From NCBI GenBank assembly GCA_009760855.2, contig WPIO01000105.1, positions 1,288,501-1,352,500 on the forward strand: a DNA stretch of 64,000 nt, read 5' to 3'. The notes under the pieces were generated by a model. That model made no database searches. It saw only the letters and a list, made by a program, of their open reading frames with translations, and had not been told where the DNA came from. This DNA is from Cristatella mucedo (lineage: Eukaryota > Bryozoa > Phylactolaemata > Cristatellidae). Positions 1 through 11,447 of this stretch are shown here, one piece after another (positions within the stretch are counted from its first letter, which is position 1; each line of letters opens with the position of its first letter). Both the position numbers and the translations under genes were made by a program.

Positions 1-1772
1 AACCGGTCTGACTGCAGATGATCTGTCTCTCTAAGCACATCTTCAGTGCTAGCAAATGAATGCGCTGGAATTGCCGCTGAGATATAGCATGACACGGACA
101 CCCCACTTCGTTAACCTGGTCAAAATAGTTCAATAGACGGAAGGCCAAACATCAGCAGCAGGTGATGACCTGGATTCCTCAATTTAATGGCTGCCTGACG
201 GATGACGGATCTTTGTCTGACTTCTGAAAAATTGCTGCCGACCTTTCGCGAAAGTGGTTGACCCACGCTCGAGCCACGCCCTGTTCACGAGATCGCAGGG
301 TATGGCACGTGGTCGCCAAAGCGATGATGAGCTGCCGTGGTTCCAGCATGGCCTCGCTGTGCCGCTCAGGAATGGCCTACCGGAACTCCAAGCAGCAGCC
401 TCGCTGCGGCGGCTGTATCCTCTGGAACTGTAGCTTGGCCTATCGGTGTCACCTTCCAGGCGACACTGACTATGTGTAGCAGAACACCAGCTCTGTCTCT
501 CAGAGCACCGTCTTATGTTTTTTTGCTCAAGAGCTGCTCGGCTGAAAAACAACTTTGTCCCGCGAGTGGTGAGCATGAAGTGCAGCAGTATGGTGACATA
601 GGAAGGCTCACAGCGAGCCGGAAGGATCAAGAGCCAGAGAGCTCTTTGGTATTTTGGCCCTTCAGCCTCTGCGGTCTGCAATCCGCAGGAGCGACGTATT
701 GATGTCGGCTGGCCTGTGATTCTCGGCCATATTTAAGTTCAAATAGAATCGTCAGCTCAATACCATTAAGCTTTCGCCATATTGTCCTGGATAGCTATTT
801 AAGTGCAGGGCGACACTCGCTCAAAGTCACTGTCGCCGTCGCCGCGCCGGACTCGTTCTCGTAGAACGATGGAGGTGGGCGGGCCATTCGCGCGAGCGCA
901 TGGCGGCCACGTGACTGCGAGAGCCAGCGCCAGGAGAAGTCGGCGGACGCCGTCGAATACGGTCTTATGGCGGCCACTGCTCGCATTTCGCGTTTGTGTT
1001 TGTTCGTACGCGCGTCGTCCCAGCGTAGGTATTTGACCCATGTGAACAAGAGCTGGAGTCCGGTGCAGTGAAGGTAGGTACTATCTTCATAGGCAAAACA
1101 GCCCTCAATTTACCTGCCTTCGCGAAGTTAAAGAAGCCCTAGTTCTCCGGACAGGAGTTAAACTCTGGAGCGTACCTGTCTTCGAAAAGGTGGACGCGGA
1201 ATCCTAGATCTCCGGTCAGGGGTAACGGTCCGTGGAATTGGTGATCGGGGCATCCGAGTTTCCGTGGAAGCCGCTGCATACGCCTGCAACGACGTCGCTG
1301 TTACGTACCTGATTGTTCGAGCCCACCGTCTATTTTGGTCGCGTCCCAGTATAGACGCAGATGACCAAGGTATGGGGAGGTATTTTCTACATAAGAGCGC
1401 TTGCTTCGTTGACAGCATGCGAGGAGTGTGAGGATAAACTATTGTGTAAGCAGGTAAAGGGCACAAACAGTCTATGCAATGTGCCTCCTAAATGACTTTT
1501 GACTAACGCCATCCTCCGCGATGTTTGTTGGGCCTCTTCCAGCGTAGGAATGCCCGGCGGTTTTTATGCGGACCAAGAGGTATAATCTGCGGACAAGTTC
1601 TGGTGTGTAACGTAACGGTAAGTTAATAAGGTAGATCAGACTTAACACAAAACATATAACTATTATAACTATTTATTATTACTTATTATTATTACTATAT
1701 TTACTATTTATTATTATAACTATTAGAACACAACATCTTATCTAGTTACGAAAATGCGCTTTGCGTTTTATT
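1..1772. other. Unassigned DNA, no supported gene
   Basis: I see no recognisable domain, exon pair or repeat family here. The longest open frame (184-681, minus, 165 codons) is rich in Arg and Ser and has overlapping open frames on the plus strand, as expected by chance in GC-rich DNA. A CpG-rich patch lies at about 795-1050. Confidence 0.5.
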
Positions 1773-1902
1773 TTATGTAATGTAACGTAATGTATCTCCG
1801 TTTGAAACTCCATAAAGTCATTAAAACCAGTGGGTGTTACGCAGGAGAGTTTTGCACAGCCCACACACAGCCTAAGCGGCTTTCGGTGCGCATTCGGTAG
1901 CC
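1773..1902 (-). mobile_element. 3' end of ACATT-tailed CR1-superfamily LINE
   Basis: Read on the minus strand this is the last ~130 bp of the LINE family best seen at 16060-16690: the end of its ORF (reading to a TAA stop), a short 3' UTR containing TTATGGAGTT-like sequence and CGGAGATACATTACG, then an imperfect ACATT tail. It is 5'-truncated, which is usual for LINEs. Confidence 0.8.
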
Positions 1903-2988
1903 AACAGAATTCATCTCACGGAATAAAGAGAAAGTTGGAACCATGGCAGAGTCAGGAGAGCAGCTGAGGTAGTGAGCAGCGTGGAAGTAGCAGCTCAGGA
2001 CCGCTTAAAAGGATGAGCCATCGTTTCACAGTTGAGTTCGTTTAACAAGCCGGTTCCGTGTGGCGTTGCATTCGAACGAGCTAAAGTTGCAGTTCACAGC
2101 AGTCGCCCTTAGCTGCGACACAAAATTGCGTATCGACTCACAAGGACGCTCATGTCGACACTGAAATCTATTAGCCTCACCTATTTCTAGCGGCACTGGC
2201 GGAAGGTATCCTATTAAAGGCACATTGACCATATCGAAGGTCACCGTCGCGGCGATGTTCTGGGTGACTGGCTGTAAGCCTACTGCTATAGTGAGAAAGA
2301 CAGCTTCAGCTCCTGTGCTTCGTACGAGTCTCAGCATAAATTAATAAATAACAAATAGCCGTTAAATTATTTATGCTAATCTGTTTATTTATTTATGCTC
2401 ATCGGCTTTTTATTAGCTGTGATGTTTTTTTTACCTCTGCTTCGGACGTTGACGCTCCTTTGCCGCGCCAGGTATCTAAATGCTTGTAATTACAATTGCT
2501 ACTATAGGCTGGTCAACCGCCATTACGCGGTCACGAGATCTGTTGCGAGAGCATACATTCATACTCCGCATGAGGTCGTAACAATTATTTACGTCAGTTC
2601 GGCTCGTTTTGGTTAAGCACGGCATCAAAATTCGCAAAAAAAGCTTTAGTTGGGTCCGCCCCAATTGCCCAGCCACTGCCCACTTCCGGCCGAGCCCAGC
2701 TGAGCATCTTTTGGGTGCTCTCAGCGGTTCAATAGCTAGTGTGGCGACCCCTAGTCCTTAAATAAACGGCATCTGTCTGAGCCGCTTTATTCTGTGCTGA
2801 CTGCTCGCACAGATTTAGTTATTTATTATGTATTTATTTAATTTATTTAGCCATTTTTATTTATTTATTTATTCATTACATTTTTTATCCGAATCCCGAA
2901 GCTTATCACAGCTACCGGTATTAGCTACTTCATCGTTCAAAGACTCAATAATAGTTTCAGTAGGTAATTTAATTGTGACAGCAAAGAA
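1903..2988. other. AT-rich unassigned DNA
   Basis: No gene is visible. A simple TTTA-type tract lies at about 2818-2880. An AATAAA at about 2760 follows a GC-richer stretch (2640-2760), but nothing coding sits upstream of it. Confidence 0.5.
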
Positions 2989-3296
2989 TTAAATAAAAAT
3001 AATAATGCACTTGATAAAGCACCCTCAGATAACTCAACCTCTTTCCAGGCGCTTTACATTTGCTGCAAAGGGAAGCGCGATTGAACGGTGAGTAATATCA
3101 TGCTTGATAAACAACATGAATAAAATGTTTAGGGGTGAAATGCACAGGGTCAGCATGCAAATGTAGTTAACGGCAGCATGCACAGTGTCAGCACGCATGA
3201 GCATATGTAGGATGAATCACAGGGGCCCACTAAATGCTGTCCTAAACGGGTGCTTTTAAGTTCTTTTTAAATGTGGTCAAGTCAGGGGTCAGGTCA
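2989..3296 (-). mobile_element. L2-like LINE, 3' end fragment
   Basis: The reverse complement matches the C-terminal coding end and 3' UTR of the L2-like family: the 'catgctgccactaaccac' UTR region, then TGTAAAGCGCCTGGAAAGAG and the GGTGCTTTATCAAGTGCATT terminus with a short ATT tail at the low-coordinate end. It is 5'-truncated. Confidence 0.9.
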
Positions 3297-4320
3297 GTCA
3301 GTCAAATCTTTCAGTTTTATTATTCACCAATAAAGTCATAGTCCGTGAGGCAAGCAAAAAATGAATGCTAAGAGTACTCAGCACCTATCCCAAACATATG
3401 AAAATAAATGCTACAAATGATGTCTAGTGGCCTCCACGTCGGGACAAAACTACATCGCAAACAATGTCTTCATACAGATTCTTATGCCAGCCACCACGTA
3501 TCAACTGCTGGTGAAGCTCTGAACAACGGTATTACGGCTAGTCACTTGGGATAATCACCAATCCGCAGTGATAAAGAGCGCTCATACCTTCTAATGGCAA
3601 GTGCAAATACAGGTGCATAGCAATAAGAATTCTGTTTGATAGCGATAGATGTCTCGGGAGTACGGTAGCAGTAATTATGGCTTATAATATCTTCATAAGG
3701 CCCACGGTCTACAGCAACTGACTGCCATACACCTGACTTTGGCTTTTATGTTGCCAGCGAATGGATGATGTTATAACCGGCTTCAACTTGTTATAATTCA
3801 GGAACCGCAAACAGTTAATAGCTCGACAGGCATAGTCTGGCTGATGTACGCACCAGAGTTTTAAAGTAGGCATGACTATCCTGGCCGTCAAGCTGCAACG
3901 CTGCTCTGGAGAATGCCAAAAAGGGACCAAAAGACGGGAAAACAACGCAAAGCACGCATGCAACTGCCATGCATGCATGCAAAGCATGCAACTGCCAACT
4001 GCCTTAAGGAGCGGAGGGAGGAGAACGGTAGCCTTGCAGCCTTTCATGTGGCCACTGTCATGTGGTCCGGCTACCCAGCGAACGAGCGCCGCCAACGAAC
4101 TGAGCTCTACGCTCTCAACGAAGCCGCTCGGTCGGATCGTATTCGGCGCACGTAGCGGCGACCTGCCGCCACCTGGCAGCAGGTCTTGACGTAGAGGGTC
4201 AAGGCCACCAACACTCGGGTGTCCGAGCCTGCTTCGAGACTACCGTTGGTTCTGGCAACATATCCGAAAAAGTGCACTCGGCACTTGGAAAGCAGAGACG
4301 AAGCATCGGAGCGTCGGAGC
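3297..4320. other. Unassigned DNA
   Basis: Only short overlapping open frames are present. A run of alternating GCATGC words at about 3957-3990 is a small low-complexity patch. No repeat family seen elsewhere in the window matches. Confidence 0.4.
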
Positions 4321-4321
4321 C

Positions 4322-4359
4322 TCGATCGATCACAGCCTGGGCAGGCTGTGATCGATCGA
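4322..4359. repeat. Perfect 18-bp hairpin palindrome
   Basis: The arm TCGATCGATCACAGCCTG (4322-4339) is followed by a 2-base loop GG and its exact reverse complement (4342-4359). A GATC-rich run continues to about 4382. It lies just before the first array module; no function is claimed. Confidence 0.9.
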
Positions 4360-4391
4360 TTAATCTCGGTCGATCGATCGACGAGACGAAA

Positions 4392-5340
4392 GCCCTGGAC
4401 AGCAGCCGGGCATGCCGGATTGCTTCATTCGCTGAGAGCAGCCAGACACTCCTCTTTCACCAGCATCGCTCTGCAGCCGAAGTTGAGAGGCGACTATGCA
4501 CGACTCACACGCCAGGCTTCGCCCGGTGCCTTAAGCGTCAGCTAGGGCATTTTTTGCTGCCTTCAGCAACAGCTTCACCCCAAGCCTCAATAAGTAATTG
4601 AATCTTGACCGGAGGAAAGTTCGCAAGACCTCGAGCGCCTGTCTCGGAGAGAGTAGGTCGGATTGAGCAAATTAGTATACCAAGCAATACAAGTGCAAGT
4701 CTGCAGCACCTCAGCAAGCAGCTGTTCGAGGTCGCACAATGGTCATCGGTATACGGCGATCTACCGGTTGACCGTCAGCACCTGGTCGGCGAAGATAATC
4801 CTTCGGCGAAGATAAATGAACAAGGCATGGCCACGGTGAGGTGTCGAGTGACCCAGCAGCCCAGTGAAAGCTGGAACTGCATGCCCTGCCGCCACGCCCC
4901 GACCTCATGTGAGTGGCATCGGTAGCTTTCGCCACCAGGTCCTACAGGACAGCCTCATACTAGGCCGTGACGGCCCAAGAGGTAAGGTGCTCGCTCTTCA
5001 CGATCAAGGTGGTGGGTTCGAATCCTGCAGCTGGGTAATCCCATATAGCCAAAGGAAAGTGGTGACCGACTACAAGGTTCGTATGCCTCGATGCAACTGA
5101 TGCTGCCAAATCAGCAAACTTTGCAGTCAGAAAGGAAGGCCGGGTATTCAACCTAAACTAGCGACGGCCGGAAGCTCTTGAGAAAGGCTTTCAAACGATT
5201 GCCGTGCACATGCCAATGCTCCAGCAGCTAGCCTGTAAAGAGGAAATCTACGAACCGGCCTGTCACTTCGTCAGCACCAGTAATGCCTCTTCAGACCAGC
5301 TTGTAGTCGAATTTGCTTCGGCTTTTTACCGATCCAGGGC
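4392..5340 (-). repeat. Array module 1 (B-like, most diverged)
   Basis: This outermost copy has the B-type anchor with many substitutions and carries a SINE-A insertion. On the minus strand an open frame at 4711-4935 keeps the module motif VAKATDATH and the later GADGQPVD, which matches GADSQPID in other copies. The frame shifts between the two helical blocks. Confidence 0.75.
4958..5120 (+). mobile_element. SINE-A (tRNA-derived) in module 1
   Basis: The tRNA-like head has AAGAGGTAAGGTGCTCGCTC and a B-box-like GGGTTCGAATCC, followed by the family body. It sits between CAGCCTCAT and TTGCAGTCAGAAAGG of the module, the same site as in B modules. The body is more diverged than in the other array copies. 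Confidence 0.8.
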
Positions 5341-5965
5341 CGGCGACGTGGTGGATTCTGGCATTCTCTGAGAGAACGACACAGCTGATGCCGGTTGCTT
5401 CTTTTTTGCCGGCATCGCTCTGCCGACTAAGCTGAAAGGCGACTAGGCTCGGCCGGGCACACCAATCATGGTGCGACAAACTTGTGCCGTTGCTTTTTCT
5501 GCTACTTCCAGCACCAGCTTTGCCCCTAGCCTCAATAAGTAATCAAATCTTGGCTGGAGAAAAGTTCACAAGACCTCGAGTCACTGAGTGCAGGTTGGCT
5601 TTAAACATGCTATTGTACCTGGTAATAAAAGTCCAAGTCTGCAGCACCTTAGCCAGCAGCTGCCAGAGGTCACATAAGGGTCGTTGGTGCACTGCCATCT
5701 ATCGGTTGTCAGTCAGCACCATGGCCCGTCGGCCATGAAGAATGGACTTGCACAGCCTCGACGAGCTGTCGGGCGACCAAGCAGCCCTGTAATTCCAGAA
5801 CTGCCTGCCCCGGCCTCCCGTGAGTGGCATCGGTAGCTTTAGCCACAAGGTCTTTCATGTCATCCTCATTGCAGTCAGAAAGGATGGTCGGGTATCCTTC
5901 CTGAGGCATTTTGTAGCAGTATGAATGCCAAGGACCGATCGTGCTGCACTTTGGCGATCCAAGGC
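5341..5965 (-). repeat. Array module 2 (type A, short, no SINE)
   Basis: Type A anchor at 5413. The SINE target is empty: ATCCTCATTGCAGTCAG is uninterrupted near 5862-5878. About 300 bp present in long modules is missing between CAGTCAGAAAGGATGG and CCTGAGGCATTTTGTAGC, as also in module 6. Confidence 0.8.
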
Positions 5966-6323
5966 AGCTAGCATGCAGAATTGAGGCATTAGCTGAGATC
6001 CAGACACAGCCTAGGCCAGGCGCTCCTCTTTGACTGGCATCGCTCTGCAGACGAAGCTGAAAGGTGGCAACGCGTGGCTGCCAGGCTTCGCCCCGTGCCG
6101 CAAACGTCGGCCAGAGCTTTTCTGCTGCCTTCATCGCCAGATTTGCCCCTAGCCACAATATGTAATCGAATTTCTGCTGGAGGAAAGTTCGCAAGACCTC
6201 TGAGCACCTGTCATAGAGAGAGTGGAAGGCTTTAAACAAGCTATTGTACCTGGTAATAAAAGTCCAAGTCTGCTGCACCTCAGCCAGCAGCTGCCCGGGG
6301 TCACACAAGGATCCGTGGTACAC
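5709..6323 (-). pseudogene. 204-codon open frame across modules 2-3, unknown protein
   Basis: This is the longest intact stretch of the array's minus-strand frame. It starts in module 3 (MYHGSLCDPGQLLAEVQQTW), runs through a helix-rich block (FKAFHSLYDRCSEVLRTFLQ) and an Arg/Gln-rich joiner. It ends in module 2 with LVAKATDATHGRPGQAVLEL and QLVEAVQVHSSWPTGHGAD. Nearly the same frame is open at 11482-11811 and 13067-13390. Preservation of peptide motifs between diverged copies argues for past protein coding. No known family is recognised and no splice sites or promoter are evident. Shared stops in A modules suggest that the array as a whole is non-functional. It could also be a lineage-specific repeat with chance open frames; the amino-acid-level conservation makes that less likely. 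Confidence 0.4.
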
Positions 6324-6726
6324 GGCGATCTATCGGTTGTCAGTCAGCACCAGGCCACTCGGTCAAGCATAATGACTGGGCTTATTTTCGGCCAGCTGTC
6401 GCCGGCTGAGCATTCCTGTGGGAGCACGAACTGCATGCCCCTCCACAGAAAGTCGGTCTCCTGTGAATGGCATTGATGGCTGCCTCTGCAAAGTTCTGCA
6501 GGACAGCCTCATACTAGACCGTGGTCGGCCAAGACATAAGGTACTGGCTCTCCACGACCAAGTTCGTGGGATCGACTCCTGCAGTTGGGCGATTCTTTAT
6601 GGGCAACTGCAAGTGGTGATGATAGCAGATAAGGTTTTCTGCTGCTATAAAAATGATGATACTAAATCAGCTAAGATTTCAGTCAGAAAGAAATGCCATG
6701 GCATCAGCCTTTTCTCAGAACATACA
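5966..6726 (-). repeat. Array module 3 (type B), left part
   Basis: Type B anchor at 6038 with SINE-A at 6513-6679. The module stops at about 6726 where the LINE cluster begins; the missing remainder resumes near 10195. A clean module such as the one at 11448-12517 shows that the two parts abut. Confidence 0.8.
6513..6679 (+). mobile_element. SINE-A in module 3
   Basis: The head reads ACTAGACCGTGGTCGGCCAA, with B-box-like GGGATCGACTCC and the body GGGCGATTCTTTAT, GGTGATGATAGCAGATAAGG and AAATCAGCTAAGATTT. It is flanked by GACAGCCTCAT and CAGTCAGAAAG of the module. Confidence 0.85.
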
Positions 6727-7619
6727 GAATAATATTAATAATAATAATGATAATACACTTGATAAAGTTCCTTCAGAGAACTCAATCTTTTTCTAGGCAC
6801 TTTACATTTGCTGCAAAGGAAACACGATCAAATAGTGAGTGGTATCACGCTTGATAAACCACATGAATGATATGGTTAGGGGTGACATGCACAGGGTCAG
6901 CATGCAAGTGTGGTTAGTGGCAGCATGCAACAGTGTCAGCACCCACAAGCACATGAAGGATGAATCAGAGGGACCCACTAAATGCTGTCCTAAAGAGATG
7001 CTTTTAAGTTCTTTCAAATGTGGTCAAGTTAGGAGATGTTCTGATGCAAGTTGGGAGTGAGTTTCAGGCTTTGGAAGCATATGGACCAAATGCACGGTCT
7101 CCAATGGATTTGAGGTTTGTACCAGGTATCGGTAAACAGTTAGATTCCGAAAAGCAGGTGGTACGATGCTTAGCCTGGTGGGGATTATATCTGAGAGATA
7201 GGCTGGAGCCAAAAAATTAAGGGACCTAAAAGTGAACGACGAAACTTTGAAGTCGATTTGTTGCTTGACTGGTAGCCAGTGTAGGACGGCAAGAAGTGCT
7301 GTGATGTGGCAACTGGGACGTTCACGAGACGCAGGATCTTCAGAGTTTTGCACCAGCAATTAGCTTCTGATTGCACAGGCTGGTAGGTCAGTAAGCAGTG
7401 AGTTACAGAATGCAAGACGGGATGTCACAAATACATGGACCAACTTGGACGTGGTATCCTTATCTAAACAAGGCCGAATTTTAGCAATGTTATTTAGCTG
7501 AAAGTAGGCAGACTCGACTGTAGAGCTGATGTGGACGCCTAACAAAAGGTCACCTTGGAACATGACACCTAGATTTCATGTAGATTCAACTGAAGATAAG
7601 CTGGCAGAGCCGATTTTGA
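6727..7619 (-). mobile_element. L2-like LINE, 3' portion, inverted copy
   Basis: The reverse complement covers the C-terminal domain after the reverse transcriptase, with LHWLPVKQQIDFKV and AYLSDIIPTRLS, then the 3' UTR and an ATT-rich tail at 6727-6757. It breaks at about 7619 and is followed head-to-head by a plus-strand copy. Both copies have their own 3' end, so this is not a single 5'-inverted insertion. Confidence 0.92.
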
Positions 7620-9901
7620 GTGTTAGCCTTTCCACCTCTGACAAAGCACACTGTGTACCCCTGCCCAGACGGCCAATGGTTTACCACAGACATTAAACTA
7701 GCCAGGTCTACTAAGCACAAGCTTGAAAAAGCATACAAAAGATCTGGACTGACTGTCCATCGACAGGCGTATGAAGACTACTGTAGGTCGTACCAATCGA
7801 TCCCAGCAAAGGCCTAGTCTAGCTTCTATAAAAATTTTGTTGAATCACAGATGCACAATCCAAAAATGCTGATGTTGACAATAAACCATCTCCTCAACCG
7901 CTCCCAGATTAGCTCCTTACCTGATGATACTTGTAATTATCTAGCTGACCGCTTCTCTCGATTATTTGTGCAGAAGATAGACAAGATCAGGGAACCCATC
8001 ACTGCGATGACAACATCCCCACTAGAATGCTGTTCCCCGATTCCTGGCTGCACCTCAATGTCTACATTTAAGCAGGTCACTAGTGATCTAGTCCTGAAGT
8101 TCGTATCTCAATCAAAGAAGACAACAAGTTCTCTGGACCCTATTCCCACTGTCTTGCTCCTATGTTGCATTGATCTGCTGCTGCCATGCATAACTAACAT
8201 CATTAATGTGTCATTAGCCTCAGGTCATGTCCCAGCACCTTTCAAAAAAGCTGTAGTCAGGCCACTTCTCAAGAAAGCGACACTAGACCAAGAGAACTTG
8301 AGCAACTACCGCCCAGTTTCCCTTCTACCATTCTTATCAAAGACACTGGAACGGGTCGTGGCAGACCAGCTGAACTCATATATCGAAACCTCACACCTTG
8401 CTAGTAAGTTCCAGTCTGGCTTTAGAGCTAATCACTCCACAGAGTCAGAATTGCTTAGGGTATACAACGGTCTACTTAGGAATGCAGACGTGGGTAGAGT
8501 GTCTCTGCTTGTTTTGCTCGGTTTTTTCGGCAGCTTTTGATACCATCGATCACAAAGTTCTTCTAGAGCGCGTCACATCTCGCCTGGGCATCGCTGGCAC
8601 TGCTCTGCAGTGGTTCAGGTCCTATCTCAGTGGGAGACTCCGGAGTATTGACGTGAATGGACAAAGATCATCCAAGGTACCTCTGAACTTTGGGGTTCCT
8701 CAGGGCTCCGTGCTACGTCCTGTTTTTTTCACGGTCTATACTCCCCTCTTGCTGATGTGATTGCCGAGCACAATCTAGGCTTTCACTTCTATGCGGATGA
8801 CACTCAGTTGTACCTTTGCTTTGATCCCTCCCAGCCTTCGAACACCTCAAATTCTCCTCAAGTCACTTGCTGCATGTATTGATGACATCCACACATGAAT
8901 GGCAGCAAATTTTCTTAAACTAAACGATGATACAACTAAATTACTAGTTATGGGCAAACCCAGTGTGACTCATAAATTGGAAAGGCTGAAACTCAAAATT
9001 GGCTCTGCCAGCATATCTCCTGTCGAATCAGCTCGAAATGTAGGTGTCATATTCCAAAGCGACCTCTAGTTAGACGACCACGTCAGCTCCACAGTCAAAT
9101 CTGCCTATTTTCAGCTTCATACCATTGCTAAAATTTGGACTTGTTTAGATAAGGATACCACGTCCAAGTTGGTCCATGCATTCGTGACATCCTGTCTCGA
9201 CTTCTGCAACTCACTGCTTACCGGCCTAGCAGCATGTGCGATCAGGTGATTGCAGCTAGTGCAAAACTCTGCAGCTAGGCTTGTCTGTCGTGAGCCTCGC
9301 AGTTGCCACATTACACGACTTCTCGCCCACCTGCACTGGCTACCAGTCAAGCAACGGTCTGACTTCAAAGTTTTGTCGCTCACGTTTAGGTCACTTCATT
9401 CTATGGCTCCAGCCTATCTCTCAGATATACTCCTCCATCAGGCTAAGCATCGTACCACCCGCTTTTCGGAATCCAACAGTTTACAAATAGCTCGTACAAA
9501 CCTCAAATCCTTTGGAGACCATGCATTTAGTTCGTATGCTCCCAAAGCCTGGAACCCTCTCCCGACCTGCGTCAGAATATCCCCTGACCTGACCATATTT
9601 AAAAAGCACTTAAAAACACACCTCCCTAGGACAGCATTTAGTGGGTCCCTATGATTCGTCCTTCATGTGCTTATGTGTGCTGACACTGTGCATGCTGCCA
9701 CTAACCACATTTGCATGCTGACCGTGTGCATGTCACCCCTAACCATGGTATTCATTTTGTTCGTTTATCAAGCCTGATATTACTCACCATTCAATTGCAT
9801 TTCCCTTTGCAGCAAATCTTAAGCACCTAGTGAGAGATTGAGTTCTCTGAGGGCGCTTTATCAAGTGCATTATTATTTGTATTATTATTATTATTATTAC
9901 T
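7620..9901 (+). mobile_element. L2-like LINE, longest copy in window
   Basis: This is the 3' two-thirds of an L2/CR1-type non-LTR retrotransposon, which copies its RNA into DNA at a nicked target. In order: the endonuclease-RT linker (WFTTDIKLARS, SGLTVHRQAYEDY, 7670-7815), N-terminal RT (SSLDPIPT, NYRPVSLLP near 8300, FQSGFRANHSTES), the VPQGSVL block near 8695, and the catalytic FYADDTQLY box at 8787-8813. Next come NFLKLNDD, the conserved C-terminal LHWLPVKQR and AYLSDILLHQAKHRT, and a 3' UTR ending in TTATCAAGTGCATT and an ATT tail. The endonuclease is missing. A frameshift near 8520 inside RT and stops near 8880, 8898, 9067 and 9247 make it inactive. The same family is intact over 220 codons elsewhere (23030-23719, 44076-44747). 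L2 clade is my best call from the C-terminal motif. Confidence 0.93.
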
Positions 9902-10160
9902 AGCAAGGTTTGAAATTTTAATATGTGAGTCGAGCTGGTCTGCCACGACCCGTTCCAGCATCTTTGATAGGAATAGTCGAAGGGAGACTGGGCGGTACTT
10001 GCTCAAGTTCTCTTGTTGCTTTCTTGAGAAGTGGCCTGACAACAGCTTTTTTGAAAGGTGCTGGGACATGACCTGAGGCTAATGACATAGTAATGAGGTT
10101 AGTTATTCATGGCAGCAGCAGATCAATGCAACATAGGAGCAAGGCAGTGGGAAGAATAGA
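9902..10160 (-). mobile_element. L2-like LINE RT fragment, inverted
   Basis: On the minus strand it reads through ASGHVPAPFKKAV-like and YRPVSL-like RT sequence to CTTGCTAG, then passes directly into the TAA repeat that is the tail of the neighbouring plus-strand copy. It is cut exactly at TAGTAA of the RT sequence, a word that matches the TAA tail. Confidence 0.85.
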
Positions 10161-10194
10161 GGGGGACAATGGGAATAGTATAACGATACTAATA

Positions 10195-10568
10195 TAACAA
10201 TGGGAAGAACTGAGAACTGAGGCTAATGGCCAAGCTTGTCATTCGGATGCTGTGAGCTGGCTGAATGACTGGGTTTTTAGTACCTTCGAAAGTAATTGGT
10301 GAACAAGGATCGCACTGTTTGTTGCACGAGATTAGGGAATGCGTTGAAGCAGTTGTCATGCACATGCAGATGCTCCAGGAGCCAGCAGGCCTAGAGGTTA
10401 CGTAGGAAGCCGCTGGTCGCCTGGTCAGCACCAGCTTGGCGTGATCAGTGCCAGCTTCTTGTTGCATTTACCTGAACGACGAATAGAGTAAGCTTTCAAA
10501 GGTACTTTGTTTGTGTAGAAACGCCGAGGAAATATAGCACCAGCTCTTTGCCAATCCTGGGCAGGCGA
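10195..10568 (-). repeat. Array module 3 (type B), right part
   Basis: The sequence resumes with GCCAAGCTTGTCATTCGGATG and GAGCTGGCTGAATGACTGGG, which match 12195-12235 of an uninterrupted B module. It is the displaced right part of module 3. Confidence 0.8.
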
Positions 10569-11447
10569 CGTGGTAGATTTCTCTGGCATTCTCTGAGAGC
10601 CCAATACAGCTGATGATGCCAGACGCTTCTCTTTTACCGGCATCGCTCTGCCGACTAAGCTGAAAGGCGACTAGGCTCGGCCGGGCAGACCGAGCATGGT
10701 GCAACAAACGTCGGCCAGTGCTTTTTCTGCTGCTTCCAGCACCAGCTTTGCCCCTAGCCTCAATAAGTAATCAAATCTTGGCTAGAGAAACGTTCACAAG
10801 ACCTCGAGCACCAGTAATGGAGTGCAGGTTGGCTTTAAACAAGCTACTATACCCGGTAATGAAAGTCCAAGTCTGCTGCATCTCAGTCAGCAGCTGCCAG
10901 AGGTCACACAAGGATCTGCGGTACACTGAGATCTATCGGTTGTCAGTCAGCACAGGGCCTGTCGGCCATGGAGAATAATCAGGTGACCAAGCAGCCTTAT
11001 AATTCCAGAACTGCATGCCCCGGCCTCCTGTGAGTGGCATCGGTAGCCTTAGCCACGAGGTCCTGCAGGACAGCCTCATTGCAGTCAGAAAGGAAGGTCT
11101 GGTCCTCAGCACGAGGACTCTGGAGGGCCAGAGGCTCGACGTCCCCAAGCTCGTCCATCGAATGCAGCAAGCGGATGACAGCAGTTTTTAGTAGCATCAA
11201 AAAAAGAGCTGGCGTCTGAGGTTCGCAATATTGCACGAGATTAGGGAACGCATTCAAGCAATTGTCATGCACATGCCGGTGCTTCAGGAGCCAGCCGACC
11301 TCAGGTTATTCACGAAGCTGCCTATCACCTCATGAGCACCAGCTTATTGTGGCATTTGAAGGAACGACAGTGGGTAAGCCTCCGAAGGCATTTTGTAGCA
11401 GTAGGAATGCCAAGGATCGATCGTGCTGCACTTTGGCGATCCAAGGC
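10569..11447 (-). repeat. Array module 4 (type A, long, no SINE)
   Basis: Type A anchor at 10641 with the empty SINE site near 11071-11087. The minus strand holds an open frame at 10997-11272 with HVHDNCLNAFPNLVQYC, LLKTAVIRLLHSMDELGD, and LVAKATDATHRRPGHAVLEL. This is the best-preserved version of the middle of the module and shows no frame break there. The neighbouring EVLRTFL block carries stops. Confidence 0.78.

Noticed and set aside
184-681. 165-codon minus-strand open frame
   Set aside because: No recognisable motif, overlapped by open frames on the other strand, and no splice or promoter context. Composition explains it.
4970-5040. Possible tRNA genes at several GGTTCGAATCC sites
   Set aside because: Each lies in a repeated SINE-A or SINE-B head with a family-specific body. 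No complete cloverleaf was seen.
6727-9901. Head-to-head L2 pair read as one twin-primed insertion
   Set aside because: Both halves have their own 3' UTR and tail. Twin priming leaves only one 3' end.
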